Shown: one piece after another, positions 12,299 through 24,789 of the stretch
Position numbering within the stretch: the first letter of the stretch is position 1
Layout of the letters: the number at the start of each line of letters is the position of its first letter
DNA from: Bremia lactucae
Lineage: Eukaryota; Oomycota; Peronosporomycetes; Peronosporales; Peronosporaceae
Direction of reading: 5' to 3'
Assembly: GCF_004359215.1 (NCBI RefSeq)
Contig: NC_090619.1
Span: forward strand, 5,301,736 to 5,365,735
Length of the DNA stretch: 64,000 nt
Made by a program: the position numbers and the translations under genes
Notes under the pieces: generated by a model
Seen by the model: the letters and a program-made list of their open reading frames with translations, nothing else
Databases searched by the model: none
What the model was told of the DNA's origin: nothing

Positions 12299-15200
12299 AT
12301 GTCACGCCGATATCTTGACACCATGGCAGCTGTGCGTTCCATGGTGTTGAGCGACATTCAGAGCGTCCTGAGTCTAGCAAGACAGCGTCATGGCTACTTA
12401 CTACCGTCTAACAATAGTGACCCATCGAATCAGGTACATATCAATGTTTTCTGCTGCATCCTCTAAGCCCAAGAAAGCAAACAATCCTCGAAATTCACTC
12501 CATTATGGTGGCAATAGGAGAGCTCCCTCACACTTTTCCAAGGCGTTTCTCAATTCCGTGAACGTCTATTACGTTGCAACAGTACGATTGAAAAACCAAT
12601 CTATCTATCCACTTAAATCTTTCAATTCTAACCCATTGCCAATTCATTGGACGCAGATATGATCGAATTCTCACCAGTGCACGTCGTCACGCCGTTCCTG
12701 GACGTTCTCCGTCACGAAAAGACTGGTAGTAAAATCACTAGTGCCGCACTTAATGCAGTGCTCCATATTCTTCACTCGTGGCCATGGGAAGACATCCAAA
12801 ACCAGAACGTGGCCGTGGAGGCCGTCTCAGAGATTGTGGACGTGGTCTGTCACTGTAAATTCCAAGAAACGAACCTTGAAAGCGACCAAGACGTACGTGG
12901 AGTAGTTGTTCATGTACTCTACGCCATTGTGCGCTCGCCGTATGGCGTAAATCTATCGGATCATTCCATGTGGCAACTCGTTGAGTCCCTCTACTCTCAT
13001 AGTCGCCATCACCACGACGTACGTGCTTCGATACGAGCGATCCTAATATGTTTTGTAGTCCTAAACAATGTGACTCGATTTTTAACCCTTGTAGCCCCAT
13101 TGGACGCAAACGCTGCGGTTAACAGCATCACGGTTTTTACATGACACAGTGGCCTTTATTTTTTCGACGCTTTTGTCGGAACAAATGCTTGTCAAGCCAT
13201 TACCTTTTGCCAAGTCCGTAGAAACTGGATTTGGACTACCTTGTGCTGTCAAGATTCTCGGATTTCTGTGCCAGAAATTGCATACAACTCACGACACAGA
13301 ACGGAGGAATTCATTGAAAAGTGGCATGAACAAGTGGCACGATGTAGTGCTTTCATTGACATTACTGGAGCGAATGTTCATGGCATGTGACGCGGCACTT
13401 TTAATCCGTGTGCCATCGTTAATGCTATTTCTACAAGACGATCTCTGCAGGGCGCTCTTGCGCTATTGTCGACTTGGGTGGGTACGGCTTGAACTCAAAA
13501 AAACACTATCACTAGTGTACAACGATTAATGTAGAATCGTATGTGTTGTCCAGTGCGTGTGTCGAGCTCGAGATCTTGATTGTCAGTCTTCATCTTGTTC
13601 GGCTTGTATGGACGAAACTGCGCTCCAAGCTCAAGATGCAGATCGAAGCGTTGTTTCATGGTATCTTTTACCACACGCTTCAGTGGTGCATTACAACAAT
13701 GGATGTAAATAATCCCGACTTTCCTCATGGACAGGATATTGTCGTCGCCGAAAATCACGTCCATTGTTCTTCTACAACGATAATTGACACCGCGTGTGAG
13801 GAATTTACGGGTGTACAACCTTCCAAGCAGCAGCTTTATGATGGATCGATTGAAATTCTCCATTGTTTTACGGATTTGCTCGCTGAAACAACCTTGTTGC
13901 CGGATTTGTACGTCAATTACGACTGTGATGGCAATCGTTGCAACTTGATGCAGTCATTAGTTGAGCTTCTCTCTCAAACCACACAACAGTCGCATGTTGC
14001 GTGCTTTGAATCGCATGATGAAAACCATTTCGTATGGGCGCAAGCAATAGGCGAGATCTCGTTACGGGGATTGGTCAATGCCATAGCGGTTTTGCATTCA
14101 CGTACAGAATTTGAACGCCATATTGCTGACGAAGACTTGAAGAAAGAGAAGACACAAGATGTTTTGTTAAACCATTCATTCGAGTGTCAAAACTTTGCAT
14201 TAGCGGACGAATTGCTACAAAAACGGCAGCGAAAAAAGTGGTTTCAACAAGGAATTCAAGAATTTAATCGTAAACCCGTGGCTGGGATACAACATTTGCA
14301 GGACAATACGTTTCTTCCGACGCCATTGGATAGTTTCTCACTCGCTACGTTTCTACGATCGCTTCCAGAAGGATTAAATAAAACTGCCGTCGGTGCGTAC
14401 TTGGGAGCCGTGGGAAAAGAAGTCAAGGGTTTTGAAAAGACTGCGATTCATGAAGCCGAGACCATGGACTTTCATCGAGACGTGCTGACAATCTTTGTAC
14501 GATCATTTAATTTTAAAGACGAGAGTATTATCACGGCCTTGCGAATGTTTCTTGCGAGCTTTCGGCTTCCAGGAGAAGCTCAACAGATTGATCGTATTCT
14601 GAATACATTTTCGCTTCAAGTCTACGAACAATGTCGCGAACGCTTTCTCATGGCGTCTGTCGACGTTGCGTATTTGCTGTCCTTTAGTCTCATTATGCTC
14701 AATACGGACTTGCATAACCCCAACATTCGACTTGAGAAGAAGATGAAATTGGAAGATTTTATAAAGAATAACAAAAACTATGGCAATGAAGTATCCAAGG
14801 GATTGGATTTACCCGATGAGTTTTTAACGGAATTGTATACGACGATCTCAACGCATGAAATCAAGACGTTAGAAGATGGTGGAAAACACGGTCAAGTCAC
14901 GAGGGATCGGTGGAAAGATTTGTTGTATCAAGCTGAAAAGAATCCTCGAAATTCTTGTTTTATTGTACACGACTCGTCCGCAGTAGATTCGACGTTTGCT
15001 CATACATTCAATGCGTCATCCGAGGGAATAAATAAGGAGATTAAACGTAATACTGAAAGCGCGTCGACTGGAGCTCCTTGTCTGGTTCGTAAAGCATCGA
15101 AGGAGCAAGAGAATGGCATGAAGGCTGCTTGTAATGCGCTGAGAGGGAATCAATACAATCGGCACATTTTTGAATTAATTCAGCAAAGTCTTGTACGTGC

Positions 15201-17750
15201 GTTTAGTAGTGTTTTTCAACAATTTGTTGTGGATTCACTAGCAAAAGATGCAGCACGAGGCGCGGATTTCGTGGTCGGGAGTAGCTATGTAATGCATTAT
15301 GTGCCTCAGAAAAGCGCGTTGCGTCTCGCATGCAATGGATTGGTCCTCTGTACTGCCGTGGCATCGCATTTGTCGTTGTTGGAACCGTGTAACGCGTTGT
15401 TTATTCGACTTTGTAAGTACACGGGACTCGTTTCGTCAGATATTTATCCTCTTGGGTACCATGGTCGTCACAATGGAATGGCTGTGTATTGCGAGAATAC
15501 AAGCGCTCCTATCGCGACGGCAGCCGTGTTGAAGCTCGTGAATGTATATTGTTCGTCTCTCCAAAGTCGTGCGTGGAAGTATTTTTTCCATCTAATCAAT
15601 GCCTTGCGAGAGTTTCGTGTACTACCATCGCAAATTCTGTATCCTAGCGAGGACAGAGCACTGAATCTCATGACACGGGACGAATGTCTGGAATTCATTG
15701 ACTTGGTCGATCAAATGAAGACTAAAATAGCCTTGCAAGTCGCCCAGAGTACGCAAGAACAAGACGATAATGCGGACGAAACGAGTAGTTTCTATCGAGG
15801 TATAACGTGGCTCCTTTCCGCACTTGATTCAAATCTTGGAGGCCCTGGAAGTGGCACCATGTCGCCAACCAAGTGTCTTTCGCGTGAATTGGAGCACCCG
15901 CAAACATCCGTGGATTTTGAGTGGAATGCTGACGATCTTTTGATTGAACAACAATGTCTTTCGACAGACGATTCGACTACCACGAAAGAAGGCAAGTGGA
16001 TTCGTGAAATGTTACAGCCGTATCGTATCGAATTTTTGCTACAAGACGTGGCCAATTTGCCACCTCGTGCATTACGTGAAGTAATTCAAGCACTTCAGGA
16101 TGAAATATTGTCGGTTTTGCGAGGTTTGGATGATCAAGCGGTACGGAGCGATCGAAAACGATCCAAGCTTTTACTTAGTCAAGGAGGAAGTGTTTTCTTG
16201 GCTCACTTGTTGAGTCAAGTCGTTGCAACGAGTCCATCGCTGTATACTACTTGTGAAAACAAAGACTATGGGATTCGTGCTCTTTTAAACGCGCATTATT
16301 GTCAGCTCGTGACGTATGTGCGGCCAGTGCTTCTTGCCACAACTCCTAGTCCAAGCAACTTGACGTATGACAAGGCATGTTTTCTCATGTATAAATCCAT
16401 CCATGGGTTGTTTGCTTGGGTCTTGCGGGCTCCAAGTGATGCCAATGGTTACTTGTTGATCACGTTTTTAACCACATTGATGGAAAAAAGTGACAATGAC
16501 GACGTCCTGAGTCCATTCTTGACGCCAATCTTATGTGGATTAAATCGTTACGTGGCATCGAAAGCGCCGACATGGGTGCAGTACACACACAAGGAGTGGT
16601 TGCTTCTTTGCCACTTGATTCAATCCTCGGTGAATCGATCGTATGCCGCATCTCATGGTTTTCGACTTCTTGAGCGCTTTGTGACGACACAAATTTGGAC
16701 GACAGACGGTCATGCCATGTATCTTCGTGACTGTTTTACAATTATGATGCGATTTGCCATGAAATCTCGTGAACCACACGATGCTTGGACTGTATCGCGG
16801 CCATTGGAACTGCTTGTCTTGATGTTTGATTCGCTTGGTCGGGATACAATGGAGTTTCGAAATGAACGGCTTCGGTTCTTAGGTGGCATGGCTCTTGTTT
16901 CAAGACGATTACTAGGACCTTCAATGGATTCAATAGTTGCGACGGAGCTCAAGAGCGTAGCAATTGACGGGTTTCAACACATGCTCCGTGCCCATGCCGG
17001 CACCACTCAATCATTTGATTCCATCGCATGGCTCGAGGTTCTTCAATACGGCATCCTTCCACTTGGTTTCGATTTGCTTCATGACATTCATTTCGAAGAA
17101 TTTAATCAAAATTTTCGTGACGAAAAAGCAAGCGAGAAGTCGTTGTTTCTCGACTTTCAACGACACCTTCCTTGGAAGAATAACGTGATTCGTGGTACTA
17201 GACAAAGCGACGGAAACAAGGCACCACGTAGCCGTCGACGTCGACCATCGACGGTGAACGATCCTTTGGCACTTTATCCGCACGTCGTTGTCGTTCAAGT
17301 CCTGTCACTGGTGATTTGCGAAGAAGTGACGAACTTACAGACGTGTGTAGCGTTTCAGTCCGTGTGGGAGGATATCACCGACCTTTTGATGGGGTTGCTG
17401 GAATACACGGCGATTGAGATCGCTCCAGGAGCGATTGAGAAAGCCGCGAGTGGCGAAGATATGATTGCAGCGCTTGAACGTCGAAGTGTGCTCTTAGCGC
17501 ATGAAGAGATTCGGGAACATGTAAAAGGAATTGTACGGCGCTTGGCAATGATGCAGGAAACCAAGTCGACACAAGGACAAAGGAGTTGGTGCAGCCACGT
17601 GTTTTAATGCAAACACTCATGGACAAGTGTCGCACGAGCTCGTACTTGTTCAAGCAGCTCTTTACGTTCCAAGAAGACGACGATACGAAAAGTAAGCAGG
17701 ACGGTAGTGGTTCGATGCATCATGAGGAAATTGAAGCCGACGACGAGTAA
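12299..17750 (+). CDS. GBF1: GBF1/GNOM-type Arf guanine nucleotide exchange factor, C-terminus frameshifted
   Basis: Large Sec7-family exchange factor that activates Arf GTPases at early Golgi membranes for COPI transport. Five exons can be inferred: 12299-12433, 12518-12581, 12657-13018, 13095-13477 and 13554 onward. Introns are 75-84 bp, all phases fit, and the coding sum to the first stop is 1665 codons. The N-terminal DCB/HUS region is followed by the Sec7 domain at about residues 550-755, with the catalytic glutamic finger FRLPGEAQQIDR and NTDLHNPN. The frame stops at 17605-17607. An open acidic tail (MDKCRTSSYLFKQLF onward) continues in another frame to 17750, so a 1-nt frameshift near 17580 (mutation or assembly error) probably removes about 50 residues. 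The start could also be ATG 12323, which has a strong CACCATGG context. The first two exons are the least certain. Confidence 0.85.
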
Positions 17751-18294
17751 GACACGGCATCGAATGTTAGGAAAACAGGTCGAGTTCGATTTGATTGAAA
17801 TGAAAAAAAAAACAAGTGTACAATTGCAGTTGGAGCGAGCTGAATAAGCAATGTCTTGATATCGGTCTCATCTATTCGCTATTCCAAATTGCCAAGCTCT
17901 TCTTAACTAATACGGTTGGCATCTTAAACTGCGCTACCTCCAGCTGTGTAGTCTATGAAATTGCTGCTAGCTTCCTTCGACAAAGCACTCGATACATCTT
18001 GACAACATTATTTACAAAAAAGCCGTGGTCTTTGCCAATCTAACATTCAATGCTCGTCTTTTTTGCTCTCGTTGAACCTGTATGCGACGCAATACTACGA
18101 TATACAGAAGATTTCTTGCCTTAAGCAACAGAAAAACACGTCACAAGGATGTCTTCACTCCATGAATCATGCAATTAAGGAGCGGCGTAGTAAGAAAGAA
18201 TGCTGGTGCAACTTCAAGGAATGACAATCATTCTTTCAAAAAAAACTGTTTATTTTCGTTGGTTTTTCAAAAAGTGTATACTTAATTTAAACAC
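17751..18294. other. Intergenic, nothing recognised
   Basis: AT-rich spacer between the Arf-GEF and the next plus-strand gene. It should contain the 3' end of the former and the promoter of the latter. No repeat or RNA gene was seen. Confidence 0.6.
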
Positions 18295-19239
18295 ATGGAT
18301 TCGATTAAAACCTCCTTGCTTGGCGACGTGCATAGTGGTGGCGGCGACATCGACTCGCTCTTGTCGAATGAGGCAAACGTAATAAAGCAATCCGTGCGCC
18401 GACTCCATGAACCTTACGAACGACATCGCGCTCACGACCTACGTGCCGAGTGCTACCGACGTGGGATTCGTCCCATTAAGAAAGGGCCGAATGCGAATGA
18501 CAATAAAGGGGGATATGTTGATTTATTGCGAAAATTCGATGCGAATGGAACCACAAATACGACGGGAGTTCCTTCTTTTGGTACTACATTGCATCAAGTC
18601 TCGAAACGAACGGATCAAGAGACTGGGGACGAGACTATCGGGGACCCTTCGGAAACTCAGATAATTAGCAATTTGACAAATAAACGAAATATCGTAATTA
18701 TGCCAACACAACCCGAGACAACTCCCTCTACAGGAGAATTACAAGGCTTTTACGAAGGGGTCCCGTCAAATTTACTCTCGATGCAGTACCCCCCGTCAAC
18801 TTTAGGAAAATCCACACTTTCGACGGCCAATAATCCCACGACGGATTTAGAGATTCTAAGTGGCATTGCCAATTCATATACTCAGAACGAGGTTTCTGCC
18901 GATGGACAATTATGTGGCAATTGTAGAACGGTCGTGACGGATCAATTGATGGAGTCCATTCGATTGGGCAAGACGAAAATGAAGCTCGAAGAGTGGCATA
19001 AAATTGCTGCACAACGTGATCGAGATACCCATCATCTTAAGGAAGTATTGGGTATTTTACAAGATCTTCGGAAAACGTACCGAGATACACAGATGCATGG
19101 TATGACCCACGATCTTCTCGTCGAATTACAAGACGATATTGCATTTTTTCGAAATTTAAAAGAACGGACGAAAGAACGAATGCGACAAACGTTGCAAGAA
19201 GCTCGTGAACGAATTCATGAATTAAATGGAACCACATAA
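18295..19239 (+). CDS. Unknown protein with SAP-like N-terminus and C-terminal coiled coil
   Basis: An intact 314-residue single-exon frame whose family I do not recognise. Residues about 40-85 (AHDLRAECYRRGI, then GGYVDLLRKFD) resemble a SAP helix-extension-helix motif, which often binds DNA or chromatin. The middle (about 90-200) is low-complexity, rich in Thr and Ser. From about residue 205 a CGNC pair is followed by a long charged helix likely to form a coiled coil up to the end. Codon use looks like the neighbouring host genes, so it is probably a real, lineage-restricted gene. The SAP assignment is by eye and tentative. Confidence 0.7.
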   Translation: MDSIKTSLLGDVHSGGGDIDSLLSNEANVIKQSVRRLHEPYERHRAHDLRAECYRRGIRPIKKGPNANDNKGGYVDLLRKFDANGTTNTTGVPSFGTTLHQVSKRTDQETGDETIGDPSETQIISNLTNKRNIVIMPTQPETTPSTGELQGFYEGVPSNLLSMQYPPSTLGKSTLSTANNPTTDLEILSGIANSYTQNEVSADGQLCGNCRTVVTDQLMESIRLGKTKMKLEEWHKIAAQRDRDTHHLKEVLGILQDLRKTYRDTQMHGMTHDLLVELQDDIAFFRNLKERTKERMRQTLQEARERIHELNGTT

Positions 19240-19528
19240 TTAAAAACATATTTCATCGTGCTAGTTACAGCAGACGAGAGTTTTCAAAACCAGCAAATGA
19301 AACACAATGATTTCAATCCGACTGTTTTCATCTGATTCGGCATTTTCTTAAACCCCCACAAGATCGTACGACGCACGTCTTTCCGAATCAGGAATTCAAG
19401 TCCTACGAGGAAGATTAAACCTCTTGGGTTTCGTGCTTTTCATGAACGAGCAGCACGGTGAAATTTGGTAGTTGAGAAATTGCAAGCTTTTGAAACAAGC
19501 TCCTTGTGACCCGAGTCGTTTTTTAGTC

Positions 19529-21034
19529 ATGACGATTCATATTGAAGTGAGTACACCCACATACACGCGTACGGACACGCCACCTCATCGGGAATCGTTT
19601 GCTTTGGGGTTAATTGACCATCCTCCTCGTCTTTCGACGTTTTCGCATCTTGATTTAAACGATGGTGGTGAACACAACCATATGGTTGGATGTTCTGTAC
19701 CAATGCTGGTTTTATTATCCCTTCCACGAATGGCGACGAATATGGCGTGGTCGGCTCAATGGGCAGCATTAGGGCCGTATCTTGGAACGATGTTACCACC
19801 GTTTGCCGTCCAGCTCACCCAAGTTATTGGCCCCCTTTCAGGGATCGTCGTGGCGCCAATTATTGGTGTCCTCAGTGATCGAAGTCAGAGTCCATGGGGC
19901 CGTCGACGTCCTTATTTAGTCTTTGGTGCGATCACGAGTGCAGCGTGTTGGACACTCATGGGGTACACACGTGAATTGGGAGAGTTTTTCGGGGACTTTG
20001 GCGAGCATCGACCCTACACAGCTTGGCTCACGATTGTTTTTTACACGTGCATGGATGTGACAGTCAATGTAGTTCAAACCCCTGCATTTCTCATGATAAG
20101 TGACTTTGCAGGCGATCGACAGACTCTTGGAGCTAGTATTGGTCAAGCGAGTTCCACGTTAGGCTCCATTTGGGTCGCTGGGTACATTTACTTCTTTGGT
20201 GCTGCGCATATGACGCTACGGTGGTTCCTTGGCATGCTCTCGGTGACTATGTTGATTGCTGTAAGCGCCGTGTGTGTCTTTGCTACCGAAGAAGTTTCGG
20301 TCCTCTCCAAGGACATTGAAATGACATCCGATGAAACTCAAGGCACAATGTCTCGAATTCGTGACGCGTTTTCATCGACTTTACTGGGGATCAAGACTCT
20401 TCCTCGCACACTGAGTGTCTTTTGTCTTATATTCTTTTGCATTCAATTTGGCTTCACGGCATACAATGGCAGCAAAGGGCAGTTCTTTGGCATTGAAGTG
20501 TTTCATGGCAATTCCACGGAAGCAGACGTCTGTGGTTTATCGCATTGTACAAACGACCAAGAGCTTTATAACGACGGCGTTCAGATTGCGGGAGGATTAG
20601 CCGATCTGTTGTTTAATATTCTCGGCTACGTCTACTCGTGGGTTCTGCCATTTCTTGTCTCTCGTCAAGGCGCTCGATGGATCATCACAGTGGCCTGTAT
20701 TCCACAAATTCTACTCATGGCCATGGCGTTTTCGCACAATGTCGCGATTAACGTGACGATCGTGACACTCACTGCCATTACACAGGCCACGATCTTTGCA
20801 CTTATTGTCCCGATGATTGTGCACGTCTTTGGCACGTCGACACCAGTTGGTATGTACGTTGGTGCAGTGAACTCGGCCAATTGCGTGGGTCAATTGGTCA
20901 ATTTTGTTCTTGGTGCCGCACTTGTCGAGACGTCGTTTGGGTACGCATTACCAGTGTTTGTAGGAGGCGCTTTTTCCCTCGTCGGTGCTCTGATCAGCCT
21001 TGGCATGCTACGGATTGACGTGCATTCGATATAG
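19529..21034 (+). CDS. MFS sugar:cation symporter, sucrose-transporter (GPH) type, copy 1
   Basis: A 501-residue membrane transporter with about twelve hydrophobic segments and a polar N-terminus of about 60 residues. After the first helices (PRMATNMAWSAQWAALGPYL) comes the loop with GVLSDRSQSPWGRRRPYL, the MFS loop 2-3 signature in the form typical of plant sucrose transporters and the GPH family. The likely role is import of a sugar or glycoside with protons across the plasma membrane; the substrate cannot be read from sequence. ATG 19529 was chosen because upstream in-frame starts are non-ATG. Two close paralogues lie in this window at 36.9-38.4 and 46.8-48.2 kb. Single exon. Confidence 0.85.
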   Translation: MTIHIEVSTPTYTRTDTPPHRESFALGLIDHPPRLSTFSHLDLNDGGEHNHMVGCSVPMLVLLSLPRMATNMAWSAQWAALGPYLGTMLPPFAVQLTQVIGPLSGIVVAPIIGVLSDRSQSPWGRRRPYLVFGAITSAACWTLMGYTRELGEFFGDFGEHRPYTAWLTIVFYTCMDVTVNVVQTPAFLMISDFAGDRQTLGASIGQASSTLGSIWVAGYIYFFGAAHMTLRWFLGMLSVTMLIAVSAVCVFATEEVSVLSKDIEMTSDETQGTMSRIRDAFSSTLLGIKTLPRTLSVFCLIFFCIQFGFTAYNGSKGQFFGIEVFHGNSTEADVCGLSHCTNDQELYNDGVQIAGGLADLLFNILGYVYSWVLPFLVSRQGARWIITVACIPQILLMAMAFSHNVAINVTIVTLTAITQATIFALIVPMIVHVFGTSTPVGMYVGAVNSANCVGQLVNFVLGAALVETSFGYALPVFVGGAFSLVGALISLGMLRIDVHSI

Positions 21035-22025
21035 ACCCGACTTGGTTGCTGTCGAAAGCTTTTTACGCTTTGTACTTGAAGCAGTAGAATAATGTCTTTC
21101 GAACGTGAATTTTCGATTTCGAAAACTTTTACGAAAGGTTTAAGTAGATAGACTTTGGGATGGGTAAGGCTACTTATGTAAATCATAGTTTTTCTGGTTT
21201 ATCTTGTAGTAATATAAGCAATGAGGATACAAAGCGACTTTATAGTGAGTGACCTTGACTAAACGTCGGTGTTTAAAAGATGGGAGACGCGATTTGATAA
21301 CATAATTGTATTGACATTTAGTACCTTGATGCTTGATTTGATGCGTGTAGCGAGACTCACAAGCACGTCAACATCAAGCATGGTATGCCGATCTGGATAT
21401 CCTGGAAGTGTCGGAGGTTGTAGCTTGACGTGATTGGCCAAATTCTGAAGCGACTTCGTCATGTATTTCACATAATTCAGCTAGTCCTTTGTCAGCCAGT
21501 CAAAAAGACGGACATCGCAATGAAGGGGTCATTGTAAAATTTAGCCTCGTCCAACTTTGCCGTATTCGTCGAATTTGTTCTAATGGGATGGAATGAAGAA
21601 CTTAATTTATTAATAGTGAAAGGAGTAGGAACCGTTTTGGTCTCGCCTCCTTCTATGATCGTTCCACTTTGTCATAGTTACACTGACCATCCAGTCAACC
21701 ATTTTTCCACATTACCATTTTCTAGCTAGAGAATTGCTTGATATGTATTCTAAGTGAGAAACGTGACCAATATGTTTTTCATTCTTTCAGTATCAGGGTG
21801 CAATAAATTGACTGTTTAACGTTTACATCAAACATTGCTGACATAATAATCGCGTACGCGTCTTGATGGCTGGGGTTTGCATACGTATACGCCATATCTG
21901 TTAGGTTACACAGACTCGATAATTTGGCTCATTGTAGCTAAATCTTTGGATATAAATTGATTTTGTCCAATCCTCGCCACCAAAAGACCTGTTGCTGTGG
22001 TAAAGAATACAAATTCGCCCTCGAC
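21035..22025. other. Intergenic, nothing recognised
   Basis: About 1 kb of AT-rich spacer between the transporter and SGT. A 70-codon minus-strand frame at 21471-21259 has no recognisable features and is more likely chance or an old transposon scrap. Confidence 0.55.
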
Positions 22026-23467
22026 ATGATGGACAGCACGTGGAAAGCGACGCTCTATAACGCGCTTGCATTTGTGGATAAGCTCAAGAATCGCGACGGT
22101 GTGAACACACAACAAGTTGATGAGGCCCTCCCTCGCCTTGCGTAAGGACTATGCTTGATAATTGCATTTTTCTACGTTGCAACACATGACATCGTGTCTG
22201 ATTGTTCCCATGATGCTAACGATACTTACAGCGAAGCTTTTGGCTTGAGCATGCATGATCCCGAGCTAAAGCGGCAATTGGCCATTAATAGTGATACGTC
22301 GTTTGATGACATCGTTGCGGCGGGACTCAAGGCGCTGAATTTAGACACGGGTACGCCGTCTGAGGTTCCATCAATCGCAGCTGAAGATCCCGTCGTAAAA
22401 AAACGTACGTACTTTATTTTGGCAACTGAACCAAGAATGCATGTTTAAAATTTATTTCTATGGTGACAGACCCCGAGTTGTGGCAAAAGTGGGTCGCGAA
22501 GCTGGAAAGCAAGGGTTTTTTCAAGGACGCTTTGCCAGGGTCAAGTGAATATACCACACGCACGAACAAGGCGTTGAGTAAATTTAAAGAGAAATTTGGC
22601 GATGTGACGCCGGAATTGTCAAAAGAAGAAAAGGAGGTCAAGGCAGAAGAGGTCAAGGCCCAAGGCAATGCTGCATTAAGTAGCCAGGACTACGATGGTG
22701 CTGCTACCTTGTACCGTGAGGCTCTGCAATTGTCACCGAATGGTCCATTTTCACACATTTATCACTCCAACTTGGCAGCTGCACACATGTATATGGGCAA
22801 ATATACTGAAGTGATTGATCACTGTGAACAATCGATTGCACTCAAGCCGTCCTACATGAAAGCGTACACTCGTTTAGGTAGTGCACAGCTGCAGCTTCAA
22901 GACTTTGACGGAGCTATTGACACGTATCGACGTGGCCTTGAAATCGATAGTACGAATGATGCTTGTCGATCCGGACTTGCCGAGGCAGAGAACAAGCGTC
23001 AACAGTTGCAAACAACTTCCACACCTTCGGTTTCGAGTAATCATGCGACGGGTGGGATGCCCGATTTATCAAACCTTGCGAGTATGCTTGGTGGAGGCGA
23101 CGGGGGCCTTGCAGGTCTTATGAATAATCCGCAAATGATGCAAATGGCGCAGAGTATGATGCAAAACCCGCAAATGATGCAAATGGCGCAGAATATGATG
23201 CAAAATCCCGACATGCTGAATAATTTCATGGGAGGATTGGGTGGAGGTGGGGGGACTCCAAGCACTGAGGCGAATGGAGGAAACGGGACGCCCGATTTGA
23301 GTCGCGTTATGAATAGCCCGGAGGTCCTTGCTGCGCGTTCCGACGTGGACTTAGCGGACTTTTTTCGGGATGTGGATACCGAAGGTCCGTCAGCAGCCAT
23401 GCGTCACATGTCGAATCCTAAAGTCTCGGATCTTATGCAACGCGTCATGGCTCGAATTCAAGCTTAA
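22026..23467 (+). CDS. SGTA: SGT/SGTA-type TPR co-chaperone
   Basis: Small glutamine-rich TPR protein that binds Hsp70/Hsp90 tails and hands tail-anchored membrane proteins to the GET pathway. Three exons: 22026-22141, 22232-22404 and 22470-23467. Introns are 90 and 65 bp (donors GTAAGG and GTACGT, branch GCTAAC), giving 428 residues with consistent phases. The N-terminal dimerisation region is followed by three TPRs (about residues 155-260: KAQGNAALSSQDYDGAATLY, YHSNLAAAHMYMGKY, AYTRLGSAQLQLQDFDGAI). A Gly/Met/Gln-rich region then carries a duplicated NPQMMQMAQ block, and a C-terminal STI1-like NP-rich segment ends the protein. ATG 22029 is an equally good start, one codon on. Confidence 0.9.
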
Positions 23468-23567
23468 GACGACGCGAGAGCTGGGATGGAGTGGAAGGAA
23501 TGACTCGAAAGCAAGCCAAGTATAAAAACAAATGATGAGATACAGCCCTCGGTAGTGGTTTTATTAA

Positions 23568-24343
23568 TCAATTCTTTACAAACGATTCCGCGTTTTCGAG
23601 AAATGCCAAGTACTCGCGCTGTTCTTTCAAATCGGCATACTGCGTGATAAATTGCGCCAAGTCGTCGTCGATATGACGATCGGCCAAGTAGCTGTAGAAC
23701 TTGTCTTGAACATCGAGTTCTAGATCAATGAAATCCGGACCATAGTATTGCGATTCGTTTTTGTCATTCTTTTCAAAATCGTGAAAAAAACGTAAGCGTT
23801 CGATCGTGAGATTGCTTGTTGCGACGCAATCGAATTGCAAACCCTTGTTATTACGCAGAATGTCTGCAGTAAAACGGATACCAGGAAGTTCATCCTCTTC
23901 GTCGTCGCTTTCGGCTTCATCGTCCACTTCTTCATCTTGTTCATTCGACTCTTCTTCATCATCGCTGTAGTCCTCGTCCTCGTCGAGTTCCACCGTGTCT
24001 TGGGCGTTAAAGTGGATCTTGATTGAGTCGGACCCTACAGTGCCTTGTAATACGACATTCATGCATTCAGGGGATTCCTTAAGCTTAAAGACCTTTTCAA
24101 ATCTCAAGCGAAGCTGCTCAAGCTCCTCTTCTTCAAACGAGTTGCCCTTCTCTTCGCGAATCTCCCGCTGGAAGTTGAGCAATTGTAAGCATATCGTACG
24201 TCCATCGCTTTAATTCAATCGCGTACCTCAAGCAAGCTGGCAAGCGAAGACTTCTGTCGGGTCTCCAGTGTACGCAGTGCCGTGGACGGCGTGCGACGCA
24301 GAGCGATACGCGAGGTTACACGGGCTACTCGGGAAAATAGCAT
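23568..24343 (-). CDS. MAM33: Mitochondrial p32/MAM33-family matrix protein
   Basis: Acidic, trimer-forming mitochondrial matrix protein linked to mitochondrial translation and oxidative phosphorylation. Exon 1 (24343-24227) encodes 39 residues rich in Arg, Ser and Ala without acidic residues at the start (MLFSRVARVTSRIALRR), a good mitochondrial presequence. A 59-bp intron (donor GTACGC, acceptor TTCCAG) leads to exon 2 (24167-23568). The mature part has the family's Asp/Glu-rich segment, the IRFTADILRN block and a C-terminal YLADRHIDDDLAQFITQYAD helix. Total 238 residues, normal for the family. It is convergent with SGT, whose stop codon is 100 bp away. Confidence 0.88.
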
Positions 24344-24789
24344 GAGCTCTCGGGAAGTTTTAAATGTCGTGACAGCCACACACACTTAATAATTAACTGA
24401 TTAGCTGAATTGAGCCTTTATTTTGACCAATACGATGCTGAAACGTACGGACCATTTAAAAAACCTTCTTCGCGTGTGGCAGTGACGATAGAAGTGTGTT
24501 CTCGAGCTCCTTAGGGAAACCCCAGATAGCTTCATGAGTCGTAGACTATTCTGTATACGCGCGAGTGAAAGCTTCTCGGTAAATTCTGTAGACACGAGTT
24601 TGCCGATTATTATGGGGAATAATACGTTTCTATTTCTTTTTGCGAAAAGGCTGAAGAGGCTATTGCGAGAGCCCTATGCATACGCTCTCTAGATCGTAGG
24701 AGATACATTTATTCAAGAAATATCATAGGAGCTGGGACAGAAATAATGAAAAGGCGAATCTGAGCCACCAACTTGCATTGTTTTATTCG
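24344..24789. other. Intergenic, nothing recognised
   Basis: Spacer containing the upstream region of the MAM33 gene and the 3' flank of the methyltransferase gene. No repeat or RNA gene was seen. Confidence 0.6.

Noticed and set aside
12390..12662. Separate small gene upstream of the Arf-GEF
   Set aside because: The frame crosses an inferred intron, exon and intron of the Arf-GEF. The splice model with exact phases explains it better.
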